Shown piece by piece: positions 21,351-32,834 of a stretch of 64,000 nucleotides of DNA (within the stretch, counting starts at the first letter, position 1; each line of letters opens with the position of its first letter). The stretch comes from Ligustrum vulgare (Eukaryota > Streptophyta > Magnoliopsida > Lamiales > Oleaceae): assembly GCA_963555705.1 (NCBI GenBank), contig OY743180.1, positions 37,232,129 through 37,296,128 on the forward strand, given 5' to 3'. A program made the position numbers and the translations under genes. A model generated the notes under the pieces. It saw only the letters and a list, made by a program, of their open reading frames with translations. It was not told where the DNA came from and searched no databases.

Positions 21351-22990
21351 GATGAACAGTTTGCAAGAAAGGAATTTGGAAGATATTCAGGCCTTTAAAG
21401 CCAAAGTGATGACTTTCAATAAAGAATGTAAAGCAAAGACCAAAGAAGAAGCAGTATTGAAAACGCTGAAGAACAAGTTAGCAGTATTCAAGTTGGAGCA
21501 AAACATTGGCCGAGTAAGTTAACAAGGTAGATTGCCTAGAGGAGGAAATGGCTACAAGAAGCTTAGATAATGAAGTGATGGGGATTGTGAAACCCGGACA
21601 TGCTCAAGCACAAGGTCCTTTAATAAAGGTGAATATTGGTGACAAAGGGGAACATCGCCCAATATTTTTCAGTCAAGCGCTTAACAAAGAGGTAAGTGAC
21701 AAATTAGTTGCTTCATTAAAGGAGTCAAGGATTTTTTGGTTGGGAATATGAACATATGCCTAGTTTAGATAAAAGTTTGGTAGAACATAGATTACCAACT
21801 AAACCGAATCTCAAGCCTCATAAACAACCTCCTAGACGTTTTGCCCCTAATGTATTTCCTGAAGTAAAGAAAGAAATAGAGTGATTGTTAAAGTTATGAT
21901 TTATTAGAACAGCCAAATACGTTGAGTGGTTGTCTAATATCTTGTCTGTTTTGAAAAAGAATGGTAGTATCAAGGTGTTCATAGACTTTAGGAATTTAAA
22001 TTTTGCAATGCTTAAAGATGAATACCCAATGTCTACGATATATTCTTTAGTAGATTCAACTGTCGGGCATGTAATGTATTCATTTATGGATGAGCATTCG
22101 GGGTACAACCAAATTTACATAGCTAGAGAAGATGTACATAAAACTTCCTTTAGGTGTCCTGGGGCTTTAGGATGCTTTGAGTGGATAGTTATGCCTTTTG
22201 GCCTAAAAAATGTAGGGACCACCTATCAAAGATCAATGAGTTTAATTTTTCATGACATGGTAGGAGAGTTTTTTGAAGTCTATGTATATGATATAGTGGT
22301 CAAATCACTTAAAGAAGAAGACCATTTTCAATAATTAAAACGTTCGTTTGAGCGAATGAGGCAATATAAACTAAAATTGAATCATTTGAAGTGTACATTT
22401 GGCGTTAATGTAAGGAATTTCCTTTGGTTTTTTAGTGCACAAAATGGGAATTGAGCTTGATAAAAATAAAGCGAATGCCATTTTAGAGGCCAAGCCATCT
22501 GGTAACAAAAAAGAGTTCCAAAGATTTCTAGGTCAAGTAAACTTTTTAAGACATTTTATCTCCAATTGTCCACGGTAAATGAAAGCTTTTTTGCCTCTAT
22601 TAAAGCTAAAAAATGAGAAATTCGTCTGGAGGGAAGAACATCAAAAGGCTTTTGATAGCCTGAAGGCATATTTGTCAAGTCCACCTATGCTAGTCTTGCC
22701 TATCTAAGGACAGCCAATTAAAGTGTACATATCGGCTAAACAAGAATCCATAGCCGGAATGGTTGCACAAGAAGACCAATTTGGTGAAGAGAGGGCAATT
22801 TATTATTTGAGTAGACAGTTAATGAAATGTGAACGTAATTACTCTGCTATTGAAAGCTTTATCTTGCTTTATATTTCACATGTACAAAACTAAGGGTTTA
22901 TTTATGGCCTGTAACTGTTTACTTAGTTTCTAAAGTAAATTTAGTTAAATATGTGTTCTCTCGCCCTATTTTAAAAATCAAGCATTGACG
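21351..22990 (+). pseudogene. Tat reverse transcriptase and RNase H remnant
   Basis: RT core is at 21930-22334: FLKSM-type antisense frames aside, the plus frame reads LKKNGSIKVFIDFRNLNFA, YSFMDEHSGYNQIYIAREDV, FRCPGALGCFEWIVMPFGLK and VYVYDIVVKS, where the catalytic YxDD box is changed to YVYD. A stop follows at 22332. Downstream RNase H-like segments (about 22440-22960) are broken by many stops. No integrase catalytic core can be found before 23090. This copy is dead. Confidence 0.75.
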
Positions 22991-23089
22991 AACTTTTTGG
23001 CCGATCATCTATGCTTTGATACCTAAAGAAATTAAATTGGAAGTTGATTAATTTGAATTAAAACCTTGGGCAACAAGTACTTCTCTACA

Positions 23090-23295
23090 ACTCAAGAATT
23101 CGATTGTTCCCCGGTAAACTCCGCTCCAGATGGTCGGGACCTTTCACCATTGCTCAAATCTTCCCACATGGAGCGGTCGAACTTTATCATGGAAGTAAAG
23201 GGAACTTCAAAGTAAATGGGAAACGCTTGAAACCATACTTGGGGGGTAATTATGAAAATGAGAAGTCATCCATCCCTCTTGCAACCCCGGAGTAA
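23090..23295 (+). pseudogene. Athila-2 pol C-terminus
   Basis: It reads [20 protein letters not shown], then [10 protein letters not shown] and [14 protein letters not shown] to a TAA at 23293-23295. This is the Athila integrase C-terminal motif, also seen at 5280-5400. It joins Tat sequence abruptly at about 23085-23100, without the integrase core between. It is either a deletion through nested elements or a recombinant. Confidence 0.75.
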
Positions 23296-23328
23296 TTGTA
23301 TCAAAAAGTCGAGCTTACGACTTTAACC

Positions 23329-23353
23329 AAGCGCTTTTTGGGAGGCAACCCAA
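23329..23353 (+). promoter_or_regulatory. Conserved Athila pol-end hairpin, copy 2
   Basis: AAGCGCTTTTTGGGAGGCAA followed by CCCAA, stem TTGGG/CCCAA. It is preceded by GTCGAGCTTACGACTTTAAC, nearly the same as before copy 3. Confidence 0.6.
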
Positions 23354-25092
23354 ATTTCTACTCTTTTAATTAATTGATGATATTTACTTATTGCATTTTT
23401 ATTATGTCTAACTTGGTTAATCACCAACTTTTGTAAATTTTTTTGAAATCCTAAGCAACCTTATCCTCAACAAGTTTGGGGAAGATTTGCGTATCAAGAG
23501 AATCAAAGCTTAGGTCAATTTGGAACATCATACACGCATCAATCCGGGGAAGTTCCATCACCCATTCCTTTCTTGTTATTATGCTATTGTCTACATTGAG
23601 GACAATGTTTGATTTAAGTTTGGGGGTGTTGGGATTATGTTGCTTTATGAACATTTTACAGTGCCTTGCCGGCCCTTGATGTCTTGATGTTCGATATTGT
23701 TTATTTTGTTGAGAATATTGACATGCTAGATAGCCTTGCCTGCTTATAAGACTTTGATGTTTGAAATTGTTGTTAATTCATGAGTTATGACCAAATGAGC
23801 TACTTTTGATACTTTATTTAAATGCTTATCTATGTAAGATCATATGTACATTGAGCACAATAGTCATGTTTGATTGTCGGTGAGTTTGGGAATTGTTGAA
23901 GGGCGAAGAGGTTAATGGAGTAGATGAACTAGGTTATGAGCTTGTATTATTTATTTGTATCAACCTATCAAATGTTTCCTAATGCTCTAAATCTCTTGAT
24001 CATAATGTAAGACAAGTTTGGGGGTGGTCGACCCGATAAAGGAGATGGCATAGACGTGTGGTGATTCCATGCATGTGGAAGTAAATTTTTGTGTGGAGTA
24101 TCTTTCGCCAAGTATAAGCCAAGTAATGACCATATGCTAAAGTTCTAAGCCCATTTTAATTTTTTGCATTGCATTGCCCTATCTCGAAGCCTTTTTGACT
24201 CGAGTAATTAAGCCTGTAGGAGTATCTTGAAACTTGGTGCCTTAAGTTTGAAACTTGGGAGTCACCGGCCGAAAGTTCGCTACATGGGTCAATTAGAAAG
24301 CTTAATGAGTAGGGTACTCACACGCACACTTGAAAAAAAAAGCACATTATCATTGCATTCGCTTAATAAGTCTACCCCACTTCGTAACCTTTTTTACTCG
24401 AGTTAATAAGTCTGTAGGGGTATTTTGAAACCTGGTACCCTTTGATCTAAAAATCGAGGAGCTGCCGACCTAAAGCTCGCTACATGGGTTAATTAAAAAG
24501 CTTAAGGGAGTGGGGAAGTCACGAGCAAACATCAAGTTAGTTGTTAGAAATCATGCATTTGTACTTGCATAAGGGCTTAGATGAATAGTGGGTTTGAATT
24601 GCTTGGTATAAACTTGAATTTCGAAGCACTCATTAGTGGAGAGTCACTGCATTTCTAGGTTGTCGAGATTGTCCATAAAACACACCCATGCTTTAGTGAA
24701 AAAAGTAAGAGTGATTTGAGAAGTACCCTCTAGAATTGCATCACGGGAGTAGAAAGAAAATTATTCATTGGGGGATGAATGTCACTAGTGGGAAAGGAAA
24801 GAATTGACCACTAATGGTGGGATAGTTTTGACTTGAAACCTCTTTACTCATCAACATTATTGAATCTCATTGACGATTGACAGTGGCTATGCACACACGC
24901 ACCGATCGAACATCGGATAAGCCAAACTCATTTTTTTAGCATTATTTGGGAACATAATTGTGAATTAATTATGCAATTTCACACTCATGGAAGATTGCAA
25001 GTATCTGGCATTGTTGATCATATTGTCACTTTTTGTAGATGCATGTAAATATTCTTGCTCGGGACGAGCAAGAGTTCAAGTTTGGGGGTATT
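23354..25092 (+). other. Athila-2 3' untranslated region and PPT
   Basis: Non-coding. PPT-like AAGTTTGGGGGT occurs at about 23616, 24013 and finally 25079-25090, the last directly before the LTR. The first is preceded by ACATTGAGGACAATGT. A roughly 0.15-kb module (CGAAGCCTTTTTGACTCGAG to GCTACATGGGT...) is present twice, at about 24178-24330 and 24371-24528. The stretch from about 23700 on is homologous to 29740-31130. Confidence 0.65.
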
Positions 25093-26720
25093 TGTTGAGT
25101 GCATTTTTACATGCACATTTCATATATTTTTGGTGGCACTTTTTGAGTAATTTGGACAAATATCTATTTAATTGTGCATATTTTGTGGTTAAATAGGCTC
25201 AACAATCAACTTCATGGAGAAAGCGAGAAAGGAGCTAAATGAATGAATAATCGAAGAAATTGAGGAGAAAAGAGTCAAATCCTTAAAAGAGTCAAAGTTT
25301 GGGGACCAAATTGTCACTCCCTAAAAGTGGTGGATTGCATGTACAATTGATCAAAGGACTAAATTACAAGTTTCTAAAGTTGACGGACTCAAAGGCACTT
25401 TTGAAAGGGCTCAATTGAAAGAGATCAGAAACTTTGGGGATCAAGTTGATCTAAAATGAAAGTTGGAGGACCCATTGTTGATCATTGAAAGACGGAGCTG
25501 CCAAATGAACCACGCGATCGCGAGATAGGCCAAAAATCCAACCCGAGACTTACAAGGCCAACCACGCGATCGCGAGGCAGTCAACCACGCGATCGCGTGG
25601 TCAAAATATTGGGCGATAATCTGGGCCGACCCGGTGCGACCCGGTTCGGCCCAAATGCTGTTATACGCGGATCTAGCGATTTTTGAGGTGGTTTTGGCTA
25701 AATTTTGAATCACTTTTTTTTTTTTTTTTTTTTCAAGTCATTAAACCCTAGCTCTCATTTCCTCTCTATTGTTCTTCATTTTCTTGCTTTTGTCTTGTAT
25801 ATTTCTCTTGTAATGAGTTAGGTTAGTAGATGAATGTTGATTTAGGGGAGAAATACCTACAAGTTTGTGGAGGAACATTGATGTTTTGAAGCACTAACCA
25901 TTGTTGAAGGGAAGTTTTCTTGTTAATCTTCATATTTCTTTATATATTTTAGTCTATTGTTGAAATGATGTATTTAATTCTTGAATTTTATTGTTGTTTC
26001 ATCATGGGCTAAACTATTTTGTGTTGAGATTATTGATGAAGCTTGACCTAGCTTAGTTGATTTTAATGCTTGTATTAAGAATTTAAGCTTTTTATTATCT
26101 TTTGCATTTATTGTTGTATTTATTGACTAACATTTATTGTGGTCACATTTATGCTTAGGTTTTATGGGATGTGCAATTATTGAGAAATTGTTCTGTATTC
26201 TAGATCAATACAATATTTGCTCTAGGTTCTTGTTTAGGATAGAAATATACCTAAAACCCTAGATGACCCATTGAGCTATTTTCACAAAGGTTTAATGCAA
26301 TTGGTGTGTTTTTAATCGACATAGAGATATTGTAGGTTAATGCCACTAATTAGGGTTGATTTCACTCGAGAGAGGTAATTGACTAAGCTTGGAAAATTGG
26401 GTCTAACATGATTAATGAATTGCATTTCTATGTGCTTGTGATAATTCAATTAGGTAATGGTCAAGTGGAATCAAGAATCCCAACACTCCTTTATCATCTA
26501 TTCATCACCATTTTTCTAGTTATTTATTTACAATTGCAACTTTAATTCTAGTACGAGAACATTCCCAAACAAATCTTTATTTTGTGTGTTTCTTGTTAAA
26601 ATTAATTATACTAGAGTGTAGTTGAAATAGACAATCCTTGTGGGATCGATAAACCAGACTCAATTAGTCCACTATCACTTGTATGCGACTCGTGCACTTG
26701 CAATGTGTTTCTAGCGAACA
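25093..26720 (+). mobile_element. Athila-2 3' LTR
   Basis: 1628 bp. It starts TGTTGAGTGCATTTTTACAT after the PPT and ends CTAGCGAACA. The first bases form a GTGCAT/ATGCAC hairpin. Three CCACGCGATCGCG blocks are present at 25510, 25562 and 25585, the last being the perfect 16-bp palindrome CCACGCGATCGCGTGG. It aligns in outline with the LTR at 31131-32834 (shared middle and end sequences). It abuts Helitron coding sequence at 26721, so it was probably inserted into the Helitron. Confidence 0.8.
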
Positions 26721-27510
26721 ATGCACAAAATGAATTTTTTCAACGAAATATGAGTATGTTGACTACCTCAACGACAAACTAATTTTACCAAGAGGAGCTC
26801 TTAAATACATTGTTGTTAAATGGTATCCCACCAAATAAGTTAATCTTGAAAATAAATTCTCCAATGATACTCCCAAGAAATTTAGACTCATTAACCGATA
26901 TTTGCAACAAGACAAATGATTTATCGTGATTTCAAAAAATATATAATGCATGCAGAAATATCATTGTATAACATGCTGAAAAATAAGTTTTTCTTTCACG
27001 TATCCTATTAATTCCAGTAAATTATGGAGTATATTAATTTAAATTCAAGATAAACATGTTCAATATGTCTATAATTTACAATGACTATTAACAAGGCTTA
27101 AGGATAAATAATGCTTACTATTGGAATATATATATATTCGTGAGCATGCATTATCTCGTGATCAACTATATGTAGCACTGTTTCAAGAAATTTCAATACA
27201 AATTATTAAAGTATTGGTAAAATTAGAAAATAAAAATAAGAAGAATTGCAAGTTGACAAAAAATAATAAAATATTATGTACAAAGAAATGTTATTATAAT
27301 CAAAACATTACATTTCGGTTTATTCGAAATTTTCACATTATATACATAATTTCATAAAAAAAATTATTCATATATAACTTTTTTAATAATTTAAATTTTC
27401 TTTTAATAATATTTAATACCTCAACTACTTTTAAAAATACTATTAATACTTCAAATACGCATTTCAGTCATCATATATATAAGTCGTACAACGCACGTGT
27501 TTACTACTAG
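26721..27510 (+). mobile_element. Helitron 3' part with helicase C-terminus remnant
   Basis: Degraded RepHel helicase end. ELLNTLLLNGIPPNKLILKI is followed by MILPRNLDSLTDICNKT (26790-26937), and TMTINKA at about 27078-27098 is helicase motif V. ALSRDQLYVALFQEISIQII then continues to about 27250. The 3' end runs GTACAACGCACGTGTTTACT followed by ACTAG, a short imperfect hairpin and the CTAG terminus that Helitrons use, at 27507-27510. The 5' part is missing, cut at the Athila-2 LTR. Stops and frame changes make it dead. Confidence 0.75.
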
Positions 27511-28007
27511 TAACTTTAAATAACACAACCTCAAATTTCAAGATTATGGCCAAAACAAATGTTAATTGAATTTTCTCTTTATTTTAAAACCTATTTTTAC
27601 TTGGGATAAATTTGATCAGGGTCCCAACATTCCATAATTATGTCTTCATATTTCCAATTTACCATTTGTTACAATCGTAACGTTTATCCTTTAAAATTGT
27701 AGCACCCACGTCTCTAATTAATTAAAATGTTTATTTAAATATTAGTGTTATGGATTGTTTTGAAATAAATAAAATTTTTCTGGACAATTTTATCTTTCTA
27801 GTCCTAGATCACGTGGTCATTTAGTGGCTGTTTTCTTTGTGTTTCAAATTCAAGTTTTGAGTTTTTGATTTTTTTTTTTGAGTTTCTGTTTTTCGTATTT
27901 GTTTTAAGATTGTTGAAAACCTGTTCTCTTTGTGATTTTGGAAAACAGTTTTTCAAAATAGAAAATTGAAAAGCGTTTACTTTGAAATTTTGAGAATCAT
28001 TATTTTA
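27511..28007. other. Intergenic DNA with MITE-like sequence
   Basis: No gene is seen. From about 27833 it contains TGTTTTCTTTGTGTTTC and GTTCTCTTTGTGATTTTGG, with a GAAAACAGTTTTTCAAAATA-like inverted stretch, resembling the MITE in the 17510 LTR and the block near 36940. The Athila-3 LTR remnant begins at about 28008. Confidence 0.4.
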
Positions 28008-28094
28008 TGATAATTCGGACTCAAAAAGTCCACTTTATTACTCGTACGCGACCTGTACGCTTGCGGTACACACTATTTTGAGCGAACAAGTTTT

Positions 28095-28112
28095 TGGCGT
28101 CGTTGTCGGGGA
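28095..28112 (+). promoter_or_regulatory. Primer binding site (tRNA-Asp type), mutated
   Basis: TGGCGTCGTTGTCGGGGA lies six bases after the LTR end GCGAACA. The Athila PBS complementary to tRNA-Asp is TGGCGCCGTTGCCGGGGA. The two differences are both C to T at the outer C of CCG. Confidence 0.75.
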
Positions 28113-28291
28113 ATGTTTTTACTTTAATTATTACTTTAGTTAATTTTAGTTTTAACAACTTGTAATTATTTTTCTTTTATGTTTTATTTTGTTGCCTTTG
28201 GTACACCACTACTATTCTAATTTTTCTTGTACTTGGTTTTCTTTCTATGCATATTTGATTCTAATATTGGAAAAATAGGAAAGGAATTGCA

Positions 28292-29059
28292 ATGAACAAT
28301 CTCAACATGGGTGATGAATACATACTTGAAGAATATTCAAGTTGTGAAATTTGTTATAAGATGCATTGTAATGGACAATGCTTGTATTCGAGGAATAGTT
28401 TGATTACGTCGAAGCTTATTAAGTTTAGACAATATTTGAAATGTCGAAAACAAGCAATTGACACATTGGATGTAAGTTACATGCACTTGGGGGATTGTGT
28501 ACCGAATGATTAGGATGAGGACATCACTCATATAGGAGATGTGCCTCCACTATTGAATAAGAAGGTACTTGCAAAGTATTACAATGAGCTTGCCAAATTG
28601 GATGAAGATGATATGCCTATGATAGATGCCATGTATTGGGAAGGATTTTGAATGTGGGAGTATAATCCACTCTTGAGAATTAATAGAAAAAACTTGTCAT
28701 TGCCCATGGATTCAAATTTTGGATCGGTCAGTCAATTCGAGGAGACATCAACTATAGAAGATGAGCTTAAAGAGAATGACAATTTAATCACAAAAGAATC
28801 TCTTAGAAAAGTGGCAATTAATGAGAAAGAGATAAAATCAAATTCTCTCAACTTCATTGATTGTCCAATAATTGAGTTTGTGATTAAGCCATTTGAGGAG
28901 ATGCAAGTCTATTTAGTTGAGTTTGAATTGGATGTAATAGGCAAGTCACATGACATTGGAAGAGGAAAAATGCAAGTGTTTCGATCAAATGAAGAGTGGA
29001 GCAAAGCCAAAAGAAGCAAAATGAGTAAGACATCAAAAGTTATGTTTAGAGTGCCATAA
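28292..29059 (+). pseudogene. 256-codon unknown ORF of Athila-3, two internal stops
   Basis: A single reading frame from ATG 28292 to TAA 29057-29059, broken only by TAG 28511-28513 and TGA 28649-28651. N-terminus MNNLNMGDEYILEEYSSCEI leads into CEICYKMHCNGQC, a C-x2-C-x3-H-x4-C arrangement like a zinc knuckle. The middle is acidic (KLDEDDMPMIDAMYWEGF). The C-terminal half has IIEFVIKPFEEMQVYLVEFE and a basic tail KAKRSKMSKTSK. I do not recognise the family. Position right after the PBS is that of gag, but no capsid motif is visible. The Cys/His motif and basic tail suggest nucleic-acid binding, as inference only. Confidence 0.5.
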
Positions 29060-29098
29060 AGTGCTTATGCGGAGAGTCGAGCTAATGACTTTAAAATA

Positions 29099-29120
29099 AG
29101 CGCTTAATGGGAGGCAATCC
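29099..29120 (+). promoter_or_regulatory. Conserved Athila pol-end hairpin, copy 3
   Basis: AGCGCTTAATGGGAGGCAAT followed by CC, with a TGGGA...TCC core weakened by C to T. It is kept although this element has no pol, directly after the unknown ORF. Confidence 0.55.
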
Positions 29121-31130
29121 ATTCTCTATCCTTTACTTGCTTTATGTCTATTTAATTTTTGCATTTTATTTACCTTCTTGCAAATAAGTTGGTTAGGCCC
29201 AAATCTTTATCTTCCACATTTATTTTTCTCAAGTTGGGTAGTGTGAAATAGCTCCAATGCATTCTCATTTAATTCTAGCATATACTCATATCAAACTTTT
29301 AAAGTCAAAATTTGCTTAAAACTCATTTTTAAATCACTTGGTTCATATTGTCTTTTATCTTCAAGTGTGATTTAATATTGATGTGGATGGGCAAATTGTA
29401 TTGGATTTATAAGTTAGAATTGAGATGTTGAATGTGATTTAAATTTTTGGATCATTCACCACTTAATGTCTACTCTTTTCTTGTGTTTTCATAGGATGCT
29501 CACAAGGTGTTCGGTGAAATGCCTCATTGGAGAAAATTGTGCTCAATCGAATGGAAGCTTCAACACAAGTTTGGGGGTGGGTTATTGGTGTCTGCTGTGA
29601 GACGTTCACATGCCCAAGACTACTTATGAGTGCCCACCACTTCTTGGGATGTCTAGTAACTTCTTTCCTCCTACTTTGATTTTATTTTACACATTAAGGA
29701 CAATGTGCATTTCTAGTTTGGGGGTGATTTCTTATTATGTATTGACATGTTAGATAGCCTTGCCGGCCAGGATTACTTGATGTTTAAAATTGTTATTGAT
29801 TCATGATTTATGACCAATATGCTACTTGTGTCTATTTTTACAAAATTCTTATCCATGCAAGATCATATTTATTTTGAGTACAATAGTCATGATTGATTGT
29901 TGTTGAAGTTTGGGAATTGTTGAAGGGTGAAGAGGTTAATGGAGTAGAAGAATTAGGTTGTGAGCTTGTATTTTAATTTTTATCAACCTATCCAATATTT
30001 CCTAAAACTCTAAATCTCTTGATCCTAATGTAAGACAAGTTTGAGGGTGATCGACCCGGTGAAGGAGACGGTCTAGACGTGTGGTGATTCCATGCATGTT
30101 GAAAATAAATTTTGTGTGGAGTGTATTTCACCAAGTTTAAGCTAAGCAATGACCGTATGCCAAAGTTCTAAGCCCATTTTAATTTTTGCATTGCATTACC
30201 CTATCTCGAAGCCTTTTTTACTCGAGTAATTAAGCTCGTAGGAAAATCTTGAAACTTGGTACCTTAAGTTTGAAACTTGGGAGTCACCGGACTAAAACTC
30301 GCTACATGGGTTAATTAGAAAGCTTAATGAGTAGGGTACACGCACACACTTTGAAAAAAAAAAAGAAAAAAAGAGCACTTCATTATTGCATTTGCTTAAT
30401 GAGTCTACCTCACTTCGTATCCTTTTTTACTCGAGTTATTAAGTCCGTAGGGGTATTTTGAAACCTAGTACCCTTTGATCTTAAAACATTCGGGGAGTTG
30501 CCGACCTAAAGCTCGTTACATGGGTCAACTAGAAAGCTTAAGGGAGTGGGGAAGGTACGAGCACTCATCACGTTAGTTTTTAAAAATCATGCAATTGTAC
30601 TTGCATAAGGGCTTAGATTAATAATATGTTTGAATTTCTTAGTATAAACCTGAATGTCGAAGCACTCATTTAGTGGAGAGTCAGTACATTTCTAGATTGT
30701 CGAAATTTTCGGTAAAACACACCAAACTAGAGTGGAAAAAGAAAAGAGTGAATTGAAAGTACCCTCTAGAATTGCATCCCCAGGAGAGAAAAGAAACATT
30801 TATTGGGGAATGAATGTCACGAGTAGGAAAGAAAAAGAATTGATCACTAATGGTGGGTTAGTTTTGACTTGAAACCTCTTTATTCATCAATATTCTCGAA
30901 ACTTAATTGACGATTGAAAGTGGCTATACACACACACATTGTCGAACATCGGATAAGCTAAATATCTTTTTGGTAGCATTATTTGGAAACATACTTTTGA
31001 ATTAATTATACAATTTTACACTCATGAGTAATTTGCAAGTTATCTAACTTTGTTGATCTATATTCCATGTTACTTAATTGCACTAGTAGATAATTTTGCT
31101 AGAGACGAGCAAATGCTCAAGTTTGGGGTG
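29121..31130 (+). other. Athila-3 3' untranslated region and PPT
   Basis: Non-coding. PPT-like CAAGTTTGGGGGTG is at about 29565, TAGTTTGGGGGTG at about 29718 (preceded by ACATTAAGGACAATGTGCAT), a degraded copy at about 30031, and the final CAAGTTTGGGGTG at 31118-31130 before the LTR. The duplicated module of Athila-2 is also here, at about 30200-30346 and 30405-30560. Confidence 0.6.
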
Positions 31131-31506
31131 TGATAAGTGTGTTTTATACACTTATTTTGCTTTTAAATCGACAATTTAATTAAAAAATTGAGCGAATTTC
31201 TACTTATAAATTGTGTTTATCTTATACAATTAGGTACAACCTCAATTGGAAAGAAAATGGATAAGATTGGAGAGCAATTGAGCGAAAAGAAGAGCAAATT
31301 TGATGTCCATGACCTAATTGAAAGAAATCAAAAGTTTGGGGACTCAATTGTAAATTTCAAAAAGTTGGAGGACTAGAGATGCAAATATTTCAATGGCATA
31401 TTTGTAATAAAAGTCAAAATTCGAGAACTAAATTGAAGAACGCCAAAAGACGAGGGACTTGACTTGCAATTTGATTAAAAGAAAAAAGACAAAAAAAGGG
31501 TAAAAG

Positions 31507-31595
<89 letters not shown>

Positions 31596-32834
31596 GACAT
31601 GGCATGGGCATTTGCCCATGCCTTTTCAATCGCCCAACAAATCTCAACAGATTTTTAATCTGTTGCCCACGCGATCGCGTGGACAAATTTCGGCACAATC
31701 GAATTTTATTTTCTGTTTTTATTATTTTAAGTTAAAGGCGTGTTTGGCTCAATTGTGGACGCGTTTTTGGACCTTTTAGGTCAGATTTTTGGGGGTATTT
31801 ATACCCTCACTTCTCTCTTCACAAAATCCCAATTTTTCTTTACCAAACCCTAGCCACTTCTCCATTTTTCTTCTTCTTTCTTTTATTTTCTTTGTTTTTG
31901 CTTTATTTTGTAATTTAGTTTTTAGTTTTGTTTTGTTTCCATTTTTCTAGTCCCAATTGAAGTTATGAAGTAAAAAGTGAGGTGAAGATTCAAAGTATTG
32001 TTGAAGGAATTTTTGGGTAAAAATCAAGGGAAGTGATTTATTTTATTATCTTGTATTTTTAATTTTTGATTTCTATATTTTGTGATGTATTTTTGTAAAC
32101 CTCGAATTTTGTGCAATATTTATACAATGGGCTAGTTATTTTATGTTGGGATGATTGATGTAGCTTAACTTAGTTTAAGTAATTTTAATGTTTATTTATT
32201 AATTTTGAGCTTATTTCATGTGTGTTTGTTTTTGAGATTATTCCATGTGTTTGATTGATCACCAAATATATGTTTTGTGAAGTATATGATAATCGAAAGA
32301 TATTGTACATTTTAGACCAAATAACAAATGCTCTAGATTCTTATTAAGGATAGAGATATACCTTAAACCCTAGATGATCCATTGAACTATTTTCACAAAG
32401 AGTTAATGCAATTGATTGACCCTTAATCGACATATAAATATAGTAGGTTAAACCAATTGATTAAGGTTAATTTCACTCGAGAGAGGTAATTAGCTAAACT
32501 TGAAAAATCGGGTCTAACATTGTAAATGAGTAATTTATTAATTTGCATGTATTGAGAAATTACTTAAGCGAGAGTTAAGTGAAATCATGAATTCCAACTA
32601 TTTTATCCTCCATTTTCCTTATTTTAATTTAGTTTAAAATAGTTTCTTTAATTTAGAATTTTCCAAAACCAACTTTTAATTGTGTGTTTCTTTTTATTTT
32701 AGAATTAAATTAATTAAAGTTATATAATCTAATGTAAACATTCCTCGTGGGATCGACAATCCAGACTCAAAAAATCCACTTAATTACTTGTACGCGACCC
32801 ATGCGCTTGCGGTACACACTATTTTGAGCGAACA
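31131..32834 (+). mobile_element. Athila-3 3' LTR
   Basis: 1704 bp, TGATAAGTGTGTTTTATACA at the start (GTGT...ACAC hairpin) and TTTTGAGCGAACA at the end. The last 80 bp match the 5' LTR remnant at 28008-28088. Contains the palindrome CCACGCGATCGCGTGG at 31667-31682 and a TATTTATACCC-type box near 31796. Confidence 0.8.
31510..31589. repeat. (TA)n microsatellite
   Basis: About 80 bases of TA repeat in the LTR, self-complementary. Confidence 0.95.

Larger units (their letters stand above)
12283..23090 (+). mobile_element. Tat-clade Ty3 retrotransposon remnant
   Basis: Gag (about 12390-12673 and 15511-17509), protease (20640-21350), RT and a degraded RNase H (21740-22990) appear in Ty3 order. 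Two insertions split it: 12674-15505 and 17510-20521, both with exact 5-bp TSDs. The protease ending SYNVLLGIDWIDGSHCIPSS and the RT segment FRCPGALGCFEW are typical of Tat. Neither LTR of this element is identified, and no integrase core is seen before the sequence becomes an Athila tail near 23090. The ends are therefore approximate. Confidence 0.75.
28008..32834 (+). mobile_element. Athila-3: non-autonomous Athila derivative without pol
   Basis: The order is: last 80 bp of a 5' LTR (28008-28088), PBS (28095-28112), one 256-codon ORF with two stops (28292-29059), the pol-end hairpin (29099-29120), a 3' UTR homologous to that of Athila-2, PPT (31118-31130) and a full 3' LTR (31131-32834). 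No protease, RT or integrase is present, so the element would depend on an autonomous Athila. The 5' LTR has lost all but its end. The 3' LTR cuts a Harbinger transposase gene at 32835. Confidence 0.75.
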
